Origin: Peptococcaceae bacterium UBA3933
Lineage (GTDB): Bacteria > Bacillota > Peptococcia > Peptococcales > BICA1-8
Reading direction: 5' to 3'
Assembly (NCBI GenBank): GCA_002385805.1
Contig: DGEF01000081.1
Coordinates: 1 to 17,901, forward strand
Length of the DNA stretch: 17,901 nt
Of the stretch, positions 7,433 to 14,253 are shown piece after piece. A program made the position numbers and the translations under genes. The notes under the pieces were generated by a model. That model was not told the DNA's origin and did no database searches. It was given only the letters and a program-made list of their open reading frames with translations. Numbering within the stretch: position 1 is the first letter of the stretch; each line of letters begins with the position of its first letter.

Positions 7433-8338
7433 ATGAAGAAACATCGTGTGGCAATTGTTGGTTATGGAAATATTGGCAAATATGCAGTAGAAGCAATTAA
7501 GGCTGCACCTGATCTGGAACTTGCCGGAATAGTGCGAAGACCGGAATCCTTAAACAAACCTATTCCCGTGGAATTAACCGGCATTCCCGTTGTCGGGGAC
7601 ATTAGAGAATTGGAAGATGTGGAAGTAGCCATTCTCTCTACTCCAACTCGTTTAGTAGAAAAGTATGCCCGGGAAATACTTTCCCTTGGTATTAATACAG
7701 TAGACAGTTTTGATATTCATGAAAAAATCGTTGATTTAAGGAGTTCCTTAGATGCTGCTGCGAAAGCAGGCCAGGCTACAGCCGTAATCTCCGCCGGTTG
7801 GGATCCGGGAACTGATTCCATGATTAGGAGTATTATGGAATTTATGTTGCCTCAAGGCCTTACTTATGTTAATTTTGGTCCGGGTATGAGTATGGGGCAT
7901 TCTGTTGCGGTTAAAGCTATTTCAGGGGTAGAAAATGCACTTTCTATAACTATACCTTTAGGCACAGGTGTACATAGGCGGATGGTGTATGTGCAAATAG
8001 AAAAAGGTGCAGATTTTGAAGAAATTAAACAGAAGGTTTTAACGGATCCCTATTTTATAAATGATGAAACACATGTATTTCAAGTAGCTGATGTGGAGCT
8101 ACTTAAAGACGTGGGTCATGGAGTAGTAATGGAGCGAAAAGGAGTTTCCGGGAAAACCCATAACCAGTTATTAAAATATGAAATGAGAATTAATAACCCG
8201 GCTTTAACCGGTCAGATTTTAGTGGCTGCCGCTCGGGCTAGTTTAAAACAAAAACCGGGCGCATACACAATGCTGGAAATACCGATTATTGATTTTATCT
8301 ATGGTGAACCTGAAGAAATAATAAGAAAATTAGTTTAG
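7433..8338 (+). CDS. ddh: meso-Diaminopimelate dehydrogenase
   Basis: NADP-dependent enzyme that aminates tetrahydrodipicolinate directly to meso-diaminopimelate, the one-step route to the peptidoglycan cross-linker and to lysine. The N-terminal Rossmann fold has VAIVGYGNIG (6-15). Family signatures follow: SAGWDPGTDS (120-129), NFGPGMSMGHS (147-157) and the C-terminal KPGAYTMLEIP (274-284). At 301 residues it is shorter than the Corynebacterium enzyme (about 320) and nearer the compact form known from Symbiobacterium. ATG 7433 is preceded by AAGGGGAGG (7417-7425). The NADPH preference and substrate are inferred from the family; a related amino-acid dehydrogenase role cannot be excluded. No other lysine genes are nearby. 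Confidence 0.88.
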   Translation: MKKHRVAIVGYGNIGKYAVEAIKAAPDLELAGIVRRPESLNKPIPVELTGIPVVGDIRELEDVEVAILSTPTRLVEKYAREILSLGINTVDSFDIHEKIVDLRSSLDAAAKAGQATAVISAGWDPGTDSMIRSIMEFMLPQGLTYVNFGPGMSMGHSVAVKAISGVENALSITIPLGTGVHRRMVYVQIEKGADFEEIKQKVLTDPYFINDETHVFQVADVELLKDVGHGVVMERKGVSGKTHNQLLKYEMRINNPALTGQILVAAARASLKQKPGAYTMLEIPIIDFIYGEPEEIIRKLV

Positions 8339-8369
8339 ACTATAGTATGGCTCCTTTTTAATAAATGAG

Positions 8370-8386
8370 AATAATTGTTCATTATT
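8370..8386. promoter_or_regulatory. AT-rich inverted repeat before the RidA-family gene
   Basis: AATAAT-TGTTC-ATTATT lies about 50 bases before the ridA-like start. It contains ATTGTTCAT (8374-8382), the same 9-mer found in the larger palindrome before the RraA-family gene, so both may bind one regulator. The motif is short and AT-rich. Confidence 0.35.
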
Positions 8387-8434
8387 AAAAGAAAACTAGT
8401 AAGGAGTTAATAGAATTGGAAAGGAGGAAAAGGC

Positions 8435-8893
8435 TTGTCTTTTGAAGAAAAAATAAAAAGTTTAGGTTTGGAATTGCCGGAGCCACCTAAACCTGTGGCC
8501 GCTTATGTTCCGGCTGTTAAAGTAGACAATTATGTTTACACCTCAGGACAACTTCCTTTTGTTAATGGAGAATTAAAGTATAAAGGTAAAGTGGGTAAAG
8601 ATGTCCAGGAAGAGGATGCTTATGAAGCTGCAAAAATATGTGCTTTGAACTGCTTAAGTGTTATCAAAGGTGTTATCGGAGATTTAGATAATATTGAACA
8701 GGTGGTTAAGATTAATGGGTATGTAGCCAGTGCTCCCGGGTTTAACCTACAGCCAAAAGTTATTAACGGTGCCAGTGAATTAATAGGTGAAATTTTCGGC
8801 AACAAAGGCCAACATGCCCGCTCTGCCGTAGGTGTTAATGAACTGCCTTTGGATGCAACCTGTGAAGTAGAAATGATCGTAAGAGTAAAATAG
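8435..8893 (+). CDS. RidA/YjgF/UK114-family protein
   Basis: Small trimer-forming family that hydrolyses reactive enamine/imine intermediates made by PLP enzymes. The N-terminal GLELPEPPKPVAAYVPAVK with YTSGQLP marks the longer subgroup of about 150 residues (152 here) rather than E. coli-type RidA. The Arg-Glu pair of active RidA proteins is retained: R129 in HARSAVGV and E144 in TCEVEMI, 15 residues apart as in E. coli R105/E120. Deaminase activity is therefore plausible but not proved. The start is TTG 8435, supported by AAGGAGG (8421-8427) 7 bases upstream; no ATG gives a full domain. It has its own terminator and follows ddh after 96 bases. Confidence 0.88.
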   Translation: MSFEEKIKSLGLELPEPPKPVAAYVPAVKVDNYVYTSGQLPFVNGELKYKGKVGKDVQEEDAYEAAKICALNCLSVIKGVIGDLDNIEQVVKINGYVASAPGFNLQPKVINGASELIGEIFGNKGQHARSAVGVNELPLDATCEVEMIVRVK

Positions 8894-8913
8894 AATTTAT
8901 TAGTTATTTTGGG

Positions 8914-8939
8914 CCTGCAATTTTTATTGCAGGTTTTTT
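8914..8939 (+). terminator. Intrinsic terminator after the RidA-family gene
   Basis: An 8-bp stem CCTGCAAT/ATTGCAGG (8914-8921 and 8926-8933) with a TTTT loop is followed by six T (8934-8939), 20 bases after the stop codon. Confidence 0.88.
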
Positions 8940-8987
8940 GTTTCAAAAAAGAAGGATTTTTGGAAAACATCTTGAACATATATAAGT

Positions 8988-9016
8988 AATTATTGTTCAT
9001 ATTATGAACAATAATT
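8988..9016. promoter_or_regulatory. 29-bp perfect palindrome, candidate operator of the RraA-family gene
   Basis: Two exact 14-base arms (8988-9001 and 9003-9016) surround one central base; each half contains ATTGTTCAT or its complement. It lies 40 bases before the start codon and after the upstream terminator, where an operator would overlap the transcription start. No T-run follows, which argues against a terminator. Confidence 0.55.
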
Positions 9017-9055
9017 CCATAATTAGAAATAACAAATTTTACAAGGAGGATGCTC

Positions 9056-9718
9056 ATGTTCAAAAATGACCAGGAAATGTTTGCTTTGATGAAAGAAAAA
9101 CTGTATACGGCGGTTGTTTGCGATATTATGGATGAATTGGGTTATCGCAACCAGGCCATGTCTGAGCGGATTCGTCCTATCCACCCTGATAATGTTATCG
9201 TAGGCAGGGCCAAAACTTGTCTAGCAGTTGATGTTTATAAAATCTATGAAAATACTTATGAGAAAGAAATTGAAGCTATTGACAGTCTAAAGGAAAATGA
9301 GGTATTAGTGGCTTGTACTAATAATTCCACCCGTAACGTCCTTTGGGGAGAACTTTTGTCAACAGCGTCTAAAGCCAGAGGTGCAGTAGGAGCGGTTATT
9401 GACGGTCTTATACGTGATGTTAAATTAATTAATGAAATGGGTTTTCCGGTTTTTTGTACAGGATTTAAGCCCCTTGACTCTAAAGGTAGGGGAACATTTA
9501 TCGATTATGATTGTCCGGTAGAGTGCGGGGGAGTACTGGTCAATCCCGGCGATGTAATTTTCGGCGATTATGATGGAGTAATTGTTATTCCCAAAGAAAT
9601 AGTAGAAAAAACCATTACTCTGGCCTTGGAAAAAGTAAGTAAAGAAGACAATGTGCGGAAAGAATTATTGGAAGGTGCAAGTTTAGCTGAAGTCTTTAAA
9701 AAATATGGAGTACTATAA
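9056..9718 (+). CDS. RraA-family protein (HMG aldolase/oxaloacetate decarboxylase-like)
   Basis: Member of the RraA/demethylmenaquinone methyltransferase-like superfamily. Many of its members are class II pyruvate aldolases or oxo-acid decarboxylases rather than RNase E inhibitors. Signatures are AVVCDIMDELG (19-29), GELLSTASKARG (98-109), VIDGLIRD (114-121; R120 and D121 at the usual substrate/metal-binding position), PVECGGV (154-160) and VNPGDVIFGDYDGV (162-175). The length is 220 residues. ATG 9056 is 6 bases after AAGGAGG (9043-9049); an in-frame ATG at 9050 directly abuts that site and is unlikely. The substrate cannot be told from sequence. A perfect palindrome precedes it, suggesting its own control. 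Confidence 0.85.
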   Translation: MFKNDQEMFALMKEKLYTAVVCDIMDELGYRNQAMSERIRPIHPDNVIVGRAKTCLAVDVYKIYENTYEKEIEAIDSLKENEVLVACTNNSTRNVLWGELLSTASKARGAVGAVIDGLIRDVKLINEMGFPVFCTGFKPLDSKGRGTFIDYDCPVECGGVLVNPGDVIFGDYDGVIVIPKEIVEKTITLALEKVSKEDNVRKELLEGASLAEVFKKYGVL

Positions 9719-9731
9719 TTAAGTATAGCCA

Positions 9732-9773
9732 AATTAGTTCTCAATGTAATATTATTACATTAAGAGAATTAAT
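9732..9773. repeat. Imperfect inverted repeat before the YlbF-family gene
   Basis: A perfect 19-bp core (AATGTAATA-T-TATTACATT, 9743-9761) is extended by TTCTC/GAGAA and AATTA/TAATT with a 2-base offset. It fills the 74-base gap between genes, with only a short TTTT after it (9773-9776). It could be a weak terminator of the RraA-family gene or an operator. Confidence 0.5.
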
Positions 9774-9792
9774 TTTGGGGAGGTAGTACTTC

Positions 9793-10140
9793 GTGAATGT
9801 ATATGATCTGGCTTATGATTTAGCCAGGGGGATTAAGAATTCCTCTGAGTATAAAAAGTATCAGGAAGCCTTAAGTAAAATCAAAGGGAATCCTGAAAGA
9901 GAAAAAATTTTAAGTGATTTTCGAAAGAAACAAATGGAAATACAAGCCATGCAGATGATGGGCCAAGAAGTTCCTGAGGCAAAAAGACAGGAGTTGGAAA
10001 AGGTCATGGAGATTCTTCATCTCCATCCCAGTATTAAAGAATTTCTGGAAGCAGAATATCATTTGGGAAAAGTCATGGCTGATATCCATAAAATTCTCGG
10101 TGAAAGTATAGAATTATGGGCTCCGGATATGGGCACTTGA
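9793..10140 (+). CDS. YlbF/YmcA-family protein
   Basis: Small helical cytoplasmic protein (115 residues) of the YlbF family. In Bacillus, YlbF, YmcA and YaaT form a complex affecting RNase Y-dependent mRNA maturation, competence, sporulation and biofilm formation. The N-terminal YDLAYDLARGIKNSSEY helix, the PEREKILSDFRKKQMEIQ stretch and the C-terminal HPSIKEFLEAEYHLGKVM are typical. The GTG start at 9793 is supported by GGAGGT (9779-9784) 8 bases upstream; a nearby ATG is out of frame. It appears to be a single gene closed by a strong terminator. Which Bacillus paralogue it matches cannot be decided here. Confidence 0.85.
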   Translation: MNVYDLAYDLARGIKNSSEYKKYQEALSKIKGNPEREKILSDFRKKQMEIQAMQMMGQEVPEAKRQELEKVMEILHLHPSIKEFLEAEYHLGKVMADIHKILGESIELWAPDMGT

Positions 10141-10153
10141 TTTTCCTAAAAAA

Positions 10154-10197
10154 AGGCTGTTGCCTAACGTAGTATTTAGGCAACAGCCTCTTTTTTT
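10154..10197. terminator. Bidirectional terminator between convergent genes
   Basis: A 14-bp stem AGGCTGTTGCCTAA (10154-10167) pairs with 10176-10189 and is followed by CTTTTTTT (10190-10197). A-rich sequence upstream of the stem gives the same shape on the minus strand. It serves the YlbF-family gene and abuts the stop codon of the leftward DUF4397 gene. Confidence 0.92.
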
Positions 10198-10789
10198 AGT
10201 ACTCATCCCCATCGGCACAAAACAGGTAGTCAATAGGTGCGTGATAGTCATCCCGTAAACCGTGAATATATATTGTGTATGCACGGCCCCGTCGTAAAGT
10301 AAAACTGGGTATGGTTAATAGGAGATGATTTGTCCCTGCTAAATAAACCCTGATGGTATAAGTTCCGGGGGTAGCAGGGTAATAGTCGGTTACTTCTTTA
10401 AACCTTATGTCATTAACTTGAATAAAAGCACCCTGGGAAAAAGTAAAATCTAGATTTGTATCCGGTACTAAATTAACAAAGCGCAGATAGGCCCTGTCCG
10501 TTTTGGGAATGCGAGCATCAGGAACTACAAACAGGCTCAGTTCTGAGGGTCTACCTGTAAGAACAATGGTATGACAGGCGCTATCTAAAAGGTGGCTGTA
10601 AGCTTCGATTAAAGGAACATGCTGTTTTCTTTCGGGAAAAACTTTAAAATGTTTGTGTCCTGAATCAACCAAGCAGTAATTAGTTAAATCTTTATACGAA
10701 ACTTTGCTTTGAATTAACTTGTCATCACAATAAACTCTCAAGATGGGACTTCCGGGAGCTGCATGTAAAATCCTGGTACGGCAATTCAT
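10196..10789 (-). CDS. DUF4397 domain protein (two repeats)
   Basis: A 197-residue protein with two tandem beta-rich units of the DUF4397 type. Unit 1 (about 4-95) starts RILHAAPGSPILRVYCDD and unit 2 (about 100-195) starts LRFVNLVPDTNLDFTF; each continues with a Y/V-DLTNY or EVTDYY turn and a 'PG-Y-I-VY' strand. No signal peptide or membrane segment is visible. This is notable, since many DUF4397 proteins are exported; a non-classical location such as the spore surface is possible but unproved. ATG (10789-10787) follows a strong GGAGGTGAT site on the minus strand (10804-10796). It is the only leftward gene in the window. Confidence 0.82.
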   Translation of the reverse strand: MNCRTRILHAAPGSPILRVYCDDKLIQSKVSYKDLTNYCLVDSGHKHFKVFPERKQHVPLIEAYSHLLDSACHTIVLTGRPSELSLFVVPDARIPKTDRAYLRFVNLVPDTNLDFTFSQGAFIQVNDIRFKEVTDYYPATPGTYTIRVYLAGTNHLLLTIPSFTLRRGRAYTIYIHGLRDDYHAPIDYLFCADGDEY

Positions 10790-10802
10790 TCAAATATCAC
10801 CT

Positions 10803-10829
10803 CCATAGAATTTATTAATTATTCTATGG
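10803..10829. repeat. Inverted repeat at the ribosome binding site of the DUF4397 gene
   Basis: CCATAGAAT (10803-10811) and ATTCTATGG (10821-10829) are 9-bp arms around a 9-base loop in the 5' leader of the leftward gene. The inner end of the stem takes in the first bases of GGAGG (10804-10800), so folding could affect translation, or the repeat may be a DNA operator. Confidence 0.5.
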
Positions 10830-11028
10830 TGGGTATTTTAATTTAGTGCATAAAACAACCCATTTTTCAACTATTTCTTTTATTACAGGTGTTCTTTCCG
10901 ATATTTTTAGAAGAGGATACCCAATATACTTTCCCCAGTGGTGCTACTGGGATATAAATCACATGAGCTTATAGGGTAATGAACAGATAGAATATGAAAT
11001 TGAGAAAATACGGAAAAGGTTTGAAATC
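10830..11028. other. Divergent intergenic region between DUF4397 and PAS-GGDEF-EAL-PilZ genes
   Basis: About 200 bases. Coding-like sequence in frame with the downstream PAS domain extends back to 10975, where it meets an in-frame TAG (10972-10974) that comes three codons after an ATG (10963). No convincing promoter was found for either direction. Confidence 0.5.
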
Positions 11029-13143
11029 TTGATCCAGGAATCTGTTGATGTTTTTGAAATCTTAGACAAGGACGGAACCATAAAATATATAAGTAAAGCT
11101 TCGGAAAAAGTAATCGGGTATAAACCGGAAGAACGATTGGGAAAAAAAATATATGATTTTTATGAAGGACCGCAGTTAGTTAAAGTAGCCAAAATAATTC
11201 GTTCTGTCTTGACCAGTCCCGGTAAAAAAGTAAGAGGGACTGTTATCTTTACCACTAAAAAAGGTAAAAATGTTTATCTGGAGCTTCATCTGCAAAACCT
11301 TTTACATGAACCTGTCATTGAAGGTATAGTTGTCTATTTCCGAGATATTACGAAAAGGATAAAAACGAGAAAAAATCTGATTTATATAGCCAACCATGAT
11401 GAGTTAACAGGTCTTCCTAACAGTAATTTTCTGAAAAGATTATTAAGAAATAAGTGTCAAATGGCTAAAAAGAAACAAGAAGAATTTATTTTAATGATGT
11501 TAGATATTGATGACTTAAAATATTTAAATTGTTCTCTTGGCTATGATATCGGAGATCAACTGATTGTAGAATTTGTGAAAAGATTAAAGGTACATTTGGA
11601 TAATAATATTTTTCTCTGTCGGTATTCCGAAGACCATTTTGCCTTTATAGCTGAGGGTTTGAATAATTTTAAAGAATATGAAAATCTCGCAGAAAAAATT
11701 CTCTGCTTATTTTCCCAACCATTTAAAATAAATAAATATGTAATAAATGTTTCCGCCAATATAGGGATTAGTGTTTATCCTAGAGACGGAGAAGATGAAG
11801 AAACACTAAGGAAAAATGCGAAAGTTGCTTTATTAAGAGCTAAAAAAGAAGGAAAAAATAAATTTAAAATTTATTCTTCTGATTTAAATATCCAAAATTA
11901 TAAAGATTTTATCCTGAGAAGCGACTTATTTCATGCTTTGGAAAAGGAACAGTTAAAGATTTATTATCAGCCTATTATTAATCTGAAAACCAGTGAAATA
12001 ATTGCTGCGGAAGCCTTACTGCGTTGGGAACACCCGGAATGGGGTATAGTTTCCGCTGAAGAATTTATTTCACTGGCAGAAGAAACAGGCTTGATAGTCG
12101 ATATTTTCAGTTGGTTATTAAGGGAAATTTGTGGTACTTATAAAAAGTGGCTGAATGAAGGCTTGCCTTCAATTAAAATTGCTGTTAATTTTTCCAGTGT
12201 GCAATTTTTTGAAAGTAATTTTGTAAACAGTATTAAAAATACTATTGAAGAATTTAGACTAGAGCCTAATTTTCTGATTATGGAAATTACGGAAAATGTA
12301 TTAATGAAAAACCTGAATAAAATTAATACTGATTTTGAAGAATTAAGGTCTTTAGGAATCAAGCTTGCCATTGATGATTTTGGGAATGGCTACTCCTCTT
12401 TACCCTATTTATGTTCATTAAAAATTGATCATATAAAACTGGCTGACTCCTTTATTAAAAATGCTATCAAGGATAAGACTTCTATTGTTATTACCGGGTC
12501 TATATTAAAAATGGCTAGAGACCTTAATCTTAAATTAGTCGCCAAAGGAATAGAAAATTGGGAACAGTTGTCTTATCTAAAGGATTTAAACTGTCGGTTT
12601 GGACAAGGTTTTCTTTATAGCAAACCTTTGGGACCGGAAGAATTTCAAAAACTACTTGCCAAAAGAAAATGTAAACCGACTTTATCAGGAGGAGCAGAAA
12701 AGTCTATTCGGGGGAAACGGAGATATTTTAGAGTTGATTTCTATCAATTACTGGAAGCTGAGATGACGATACTTTCAATACGTGGGAAAAACGTTAATGT
12801 GGGAAATACAAAAGTATTAATTGAAAATATGGGCCCGGGTGGTTTGCGCTTTATTTCTAATATAAGATTTCCCGTTGAAAAATTCTTTATCTTACAGTTT
12901 ACAACAGAATTGCTAGGTGAAAAGATTAAAGTATATGGATACCCTGTTTGGGGTGAAAAATTAGAAAACAATCTATACCAATACGGTCTTGAATTTACAA
13001 TAGATGAAAATGAGAGGATGGAACTAACAAGGCTCCTCAATCAAGTACAGATTAAAATGAGAAAAAATGTTTTATTTGCAGAGGGGAATTTTGTTCCCCA
13101 AAACCCGGGAGTTTATTTTAAAATGAATGATGTTAGTTACTAG
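11029..13143 (+). CDS. PAS-GGDEF-EAL-PilZ protein, probable c-di-GMP receptor
   Basis: A 704-residue cytoplasmic signalling protein. The order is PAS (about 1-110), GGDEF (121-285), EAL (300-545) and PilZ (560-675). The GGDEF signature reads SEDHF (200-204), so diguanylate cyclase activity is unlikely. EAL (328-330), N387, E419 and the DDFGNGYSS motif (449-457) are kept. The KxD aspartate is Ala (A472) and the first Glu of the usual AEGVE is Lys (K506), so phosphodiesterase activity is doubtful. The PilZ domain keeps RxxxR (R564-R568) and has N-M-G-P-G-G (600-605) in place of DxSxxG, so it may bind c-di-GMP. The TTG start at 11029 has AAAGG 9 bases upstream but cuts into the PAS lead helix; no standard start lies between it and the TAG at 10972. 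A terminator follows. Confidence 0.9.
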   Translation: MIQESVDVFEILDKDGTIKYISKASEKVIGYKPEERLGKKIYDFYEGPQLVKVAKIIRSVLTSPGKKVRGTVIFTTKKGKNVYLELHLQNLLHEPVIEGIVVYFRDITKRIKTRKNLIYIANHDELTGLPNSNFLKRLLRNKCQMAKKKQEEFILMMLDIDDLKYLNCSLGYDIGDQLIVEFVKRLKVHLDNNIFLCRYSEDHFAFIAEGLNNFKEYENLAEKILCLFSQPFKINKYVINVSANIGISVYPRDGEDEETLRKNAKVALLRAKKEGKNKFKIYSSDLNIQNYKDFILRSDLFHALEKEQLKIYYQPIINLKTSEIIAAEALLRWEHPEWGIVSAEEFISLAEETGLIVDIFSWLLREICGTYKKWLNEGLPSIKIAVNFSSVQFFESNFVNSIKNTIEEFRLEPNFLIMEITENVLMKNLNKINTDFEELRSLGIKLAIDDFGNGYSSLPYLCSLKIDHIKLADSFIKNAIKDKTSIVITGSILKMARDLNLKLVAKGIENWEQLSYLKDLNCRFGQGFLYSKPLGPEEFQKLLAKRKCKPTLSGGAEKSIRGKRRYFRVDFYQLLEAEMTILSIRGKNVNVGNTKVLIENMGPGGLRFISNIRFPVEKFFILQFTTELLGEKIKVYGYPVWGEKLENNLYQYGLEFTIDENERMELTRLLNQVQIKMRKNVLFAEGNFVPQNPGVYFKMNDVSY

Positions 13144-13157
13144 CTTCCAATAAATAA

Positions 13158-13202
13158 TAAAAAATTTAACCCAAGGTTTAGAACTTTGGGTTAAATTTTT
13201 TT
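13158..13202. terminator. Intrinsic terminator after the PilZ-domain gene
   Basis: AATTTAACCCAA-type stem (left arm about 13159-13174, right arm 13186-13201) with an 11-base loop ends in a run of seven T (13196-13202) and is mirrored by an A-run, so it may work on both strands. The stem is GC-poor except for CCC/GGG. Confidence 0.8.
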
Positions 13203-13276
13203 GTTTTTATGTAATAAAAAGCCTCTTATCGGTACTAATTAAATAGTTGAAAAATAAGGAAGTTGGTGAGAGGACT

Positions 13277-13666
13277 ATGCAGTCTGCTGTGAATATAGAT
13301 GAGGAAAAAATATCACTTGCTTATAGATTTGCTTACCGCCTCTGTGGAAACAGGAAAGTAGCAGAAAAATTGACAGAGCTTGCCCTTATAGCCCGTTGCA
13401 GTAAAGTCCAGGACGATAATTTATCATTATTGCAGAGTATTTGGCAGGAATTTATGAATAATTACAGTTTTATAGAATTTAAAGAAGGCAAGGGTATCCA
13501 AAAGGTTTTACTTAATTTACCTGTGGAACTTCGCGGCGGGGTTATCTTAAAAGATGTGTTTAAATATGACTACCATCAGGTTGCTAAAATTTTATCTATC
13601 AGCCCTCAGGAGGCACAAAAAATTGTGGCTCAAGGACGGCGGAAAGCAGCAGCTTACAGGATTTAA
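13277..13666 (+). CDS. Small sigma-like protein (region 4-like helix-turn-helix)
   Basis: A 129-residue cytoplasmic protein resembling a worn ECF sigma factor. Residues 15-40 (AYRFAYRLCGNRKVAEKLTE...) recall the start of region 2. Most of region 2, including the promoter-melting part, is missing. Residues 76-125 look like region 4, with LPVELRGGVILKDVF and a helix-turn-helix in YHQVAKILSISPQEAQKIV followed by a basic GRRK. ATG 13277 is chosen because GGTGAG (13265-13270) lies 6 bases upstream; the in-frame TTG at 13247 has no ribosome binding site. It lies 62 bases before a true ECF sigma gene on the same strand, so it may be a regulator or decoy of that system. Function is unknown; DNA binding is inferred. 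Confidence 0.75.
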   Translation: MQSAVNIDEEKISLAYRFAYRLCGNRKVAEKLTELALIARCSKVQDDNLSLLQSIWQEFMNNYSFIEFKEGKGIQKVLLNLPVELRGGVILKDVFKYDYHQVAKILSISPQEAQKIVAQGRRKAAAYRI

Positions 13667-13728
13667 CCCCCTCGGTATAGAAATTAGATAATTAAATTTT
13701 TATCCAGATACCGGGGTTGTGTAATATT

Positions 13729-14253
13729 ATGGAAAGAGTACGGCAACTATATGAACTCTATAAAGAGCTTATCTTCCGCTATTTTTTACGGCTAACCGGG
13801 AATATGGAAGAGGCTGGGGAACTGACTCAGGAGACCTTTTATCAGGCCTGTCTTTCCATTCACCGTTTTCATCATAAATCATCAGCTAAAACCTGGCTTT
13901 ATGCTATTGCCCGTAATGTATACCTTAAAAATTTGCGTAGCAAAAATAAGGATAAATGGTTAACCGTTGCTGATTATTCTTGGTTAGAGAGAGAATCTGA
14001 GGAAAGCGTCAGCGACCCCGGTGAGCAACTGATTATTAAGGAAACTAGAGAAAGAATAGCTCAGGCCCTTTTAAAACTTCCTGAAAATGCTCGCACCGTA
14101 TTGATTTTAAAAGAGTATGAACAGTTAAACTATGAAGAAATCGCTGAGATTTGTGGTCGATCAGTAAACTGGGCAAGGGTAACTTTTTTCAGGGCTAAAA
14201 AAAGGCTTTATCAGGTTTACCACGATTTAGAGGGAGCTGAAAGAAATGAGTAA
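13729..14253 (+). CDS. ECF-type RNA polymerase sigma factor
   Basis: Alternative sigma-70 family factor of 174 residues. Region 2 (about 5-75) includes the core-binding stretch GNMEEAGELTQETFYQA and the -10 recognition part KTWLYAIARNVYLKNLR. Region 4 (about 110-160) has LPENARTVLILKEYEQLNYEEIAEI and a helix-turn-helix GRSVNWARVTFFRAKKRL. ATG 13729 gives the usual ECF N-terminus; an in-frame TTG at 13717 would add four residues, and neither start has a strong ribosome binding site. The gene overlaps the anti-sigma gene by 8 bases, the standard arrangement for a partner pair. The closest Bacillus types are SigW/SigY-like but the subgroup cannot be fixed by eye. Confidence 0.93.
   Translation: MERVRQLYELYKELIFRYFLRLTGNMEEAGELTQETFYQACLSIHRFHHKSSAKTWLYAIARNVYLKNLRSKNKDKWLTVADYSWLERESEESVSDPGEQLIIKETRERIAQALLKLPENARTVLILKEYEQLNYEEIAEICGRSVNWARVTFFRAKKRLYQVYHDLEGAERNE

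Noticed and set aside
8620..9063. Minus-strand open frame of 147 codons across the end of the RidA gene and the following gap
   Set aside because: It crosses a clear terminator and a palindrome, has no ribosome binding site, and its sequence is low-complexity antisense of real coding DNA.
13247..13249. TTG 13247 as the start of the small sigma-like gene
   Set aside because: No ribosome binding site precedes it, while ATG 13277 has GGTGAG at good spacing and gives a more sigma-like N-terminus.
13673..13716. CGGTAT...ATACCG inverted repeat between the sigma-like and ECF sigma genes as a terminator
   Set aside because: The arms are short, the loop is about 29 bases and there is no T-run; it may be an operator but the evidence is too weak to call.
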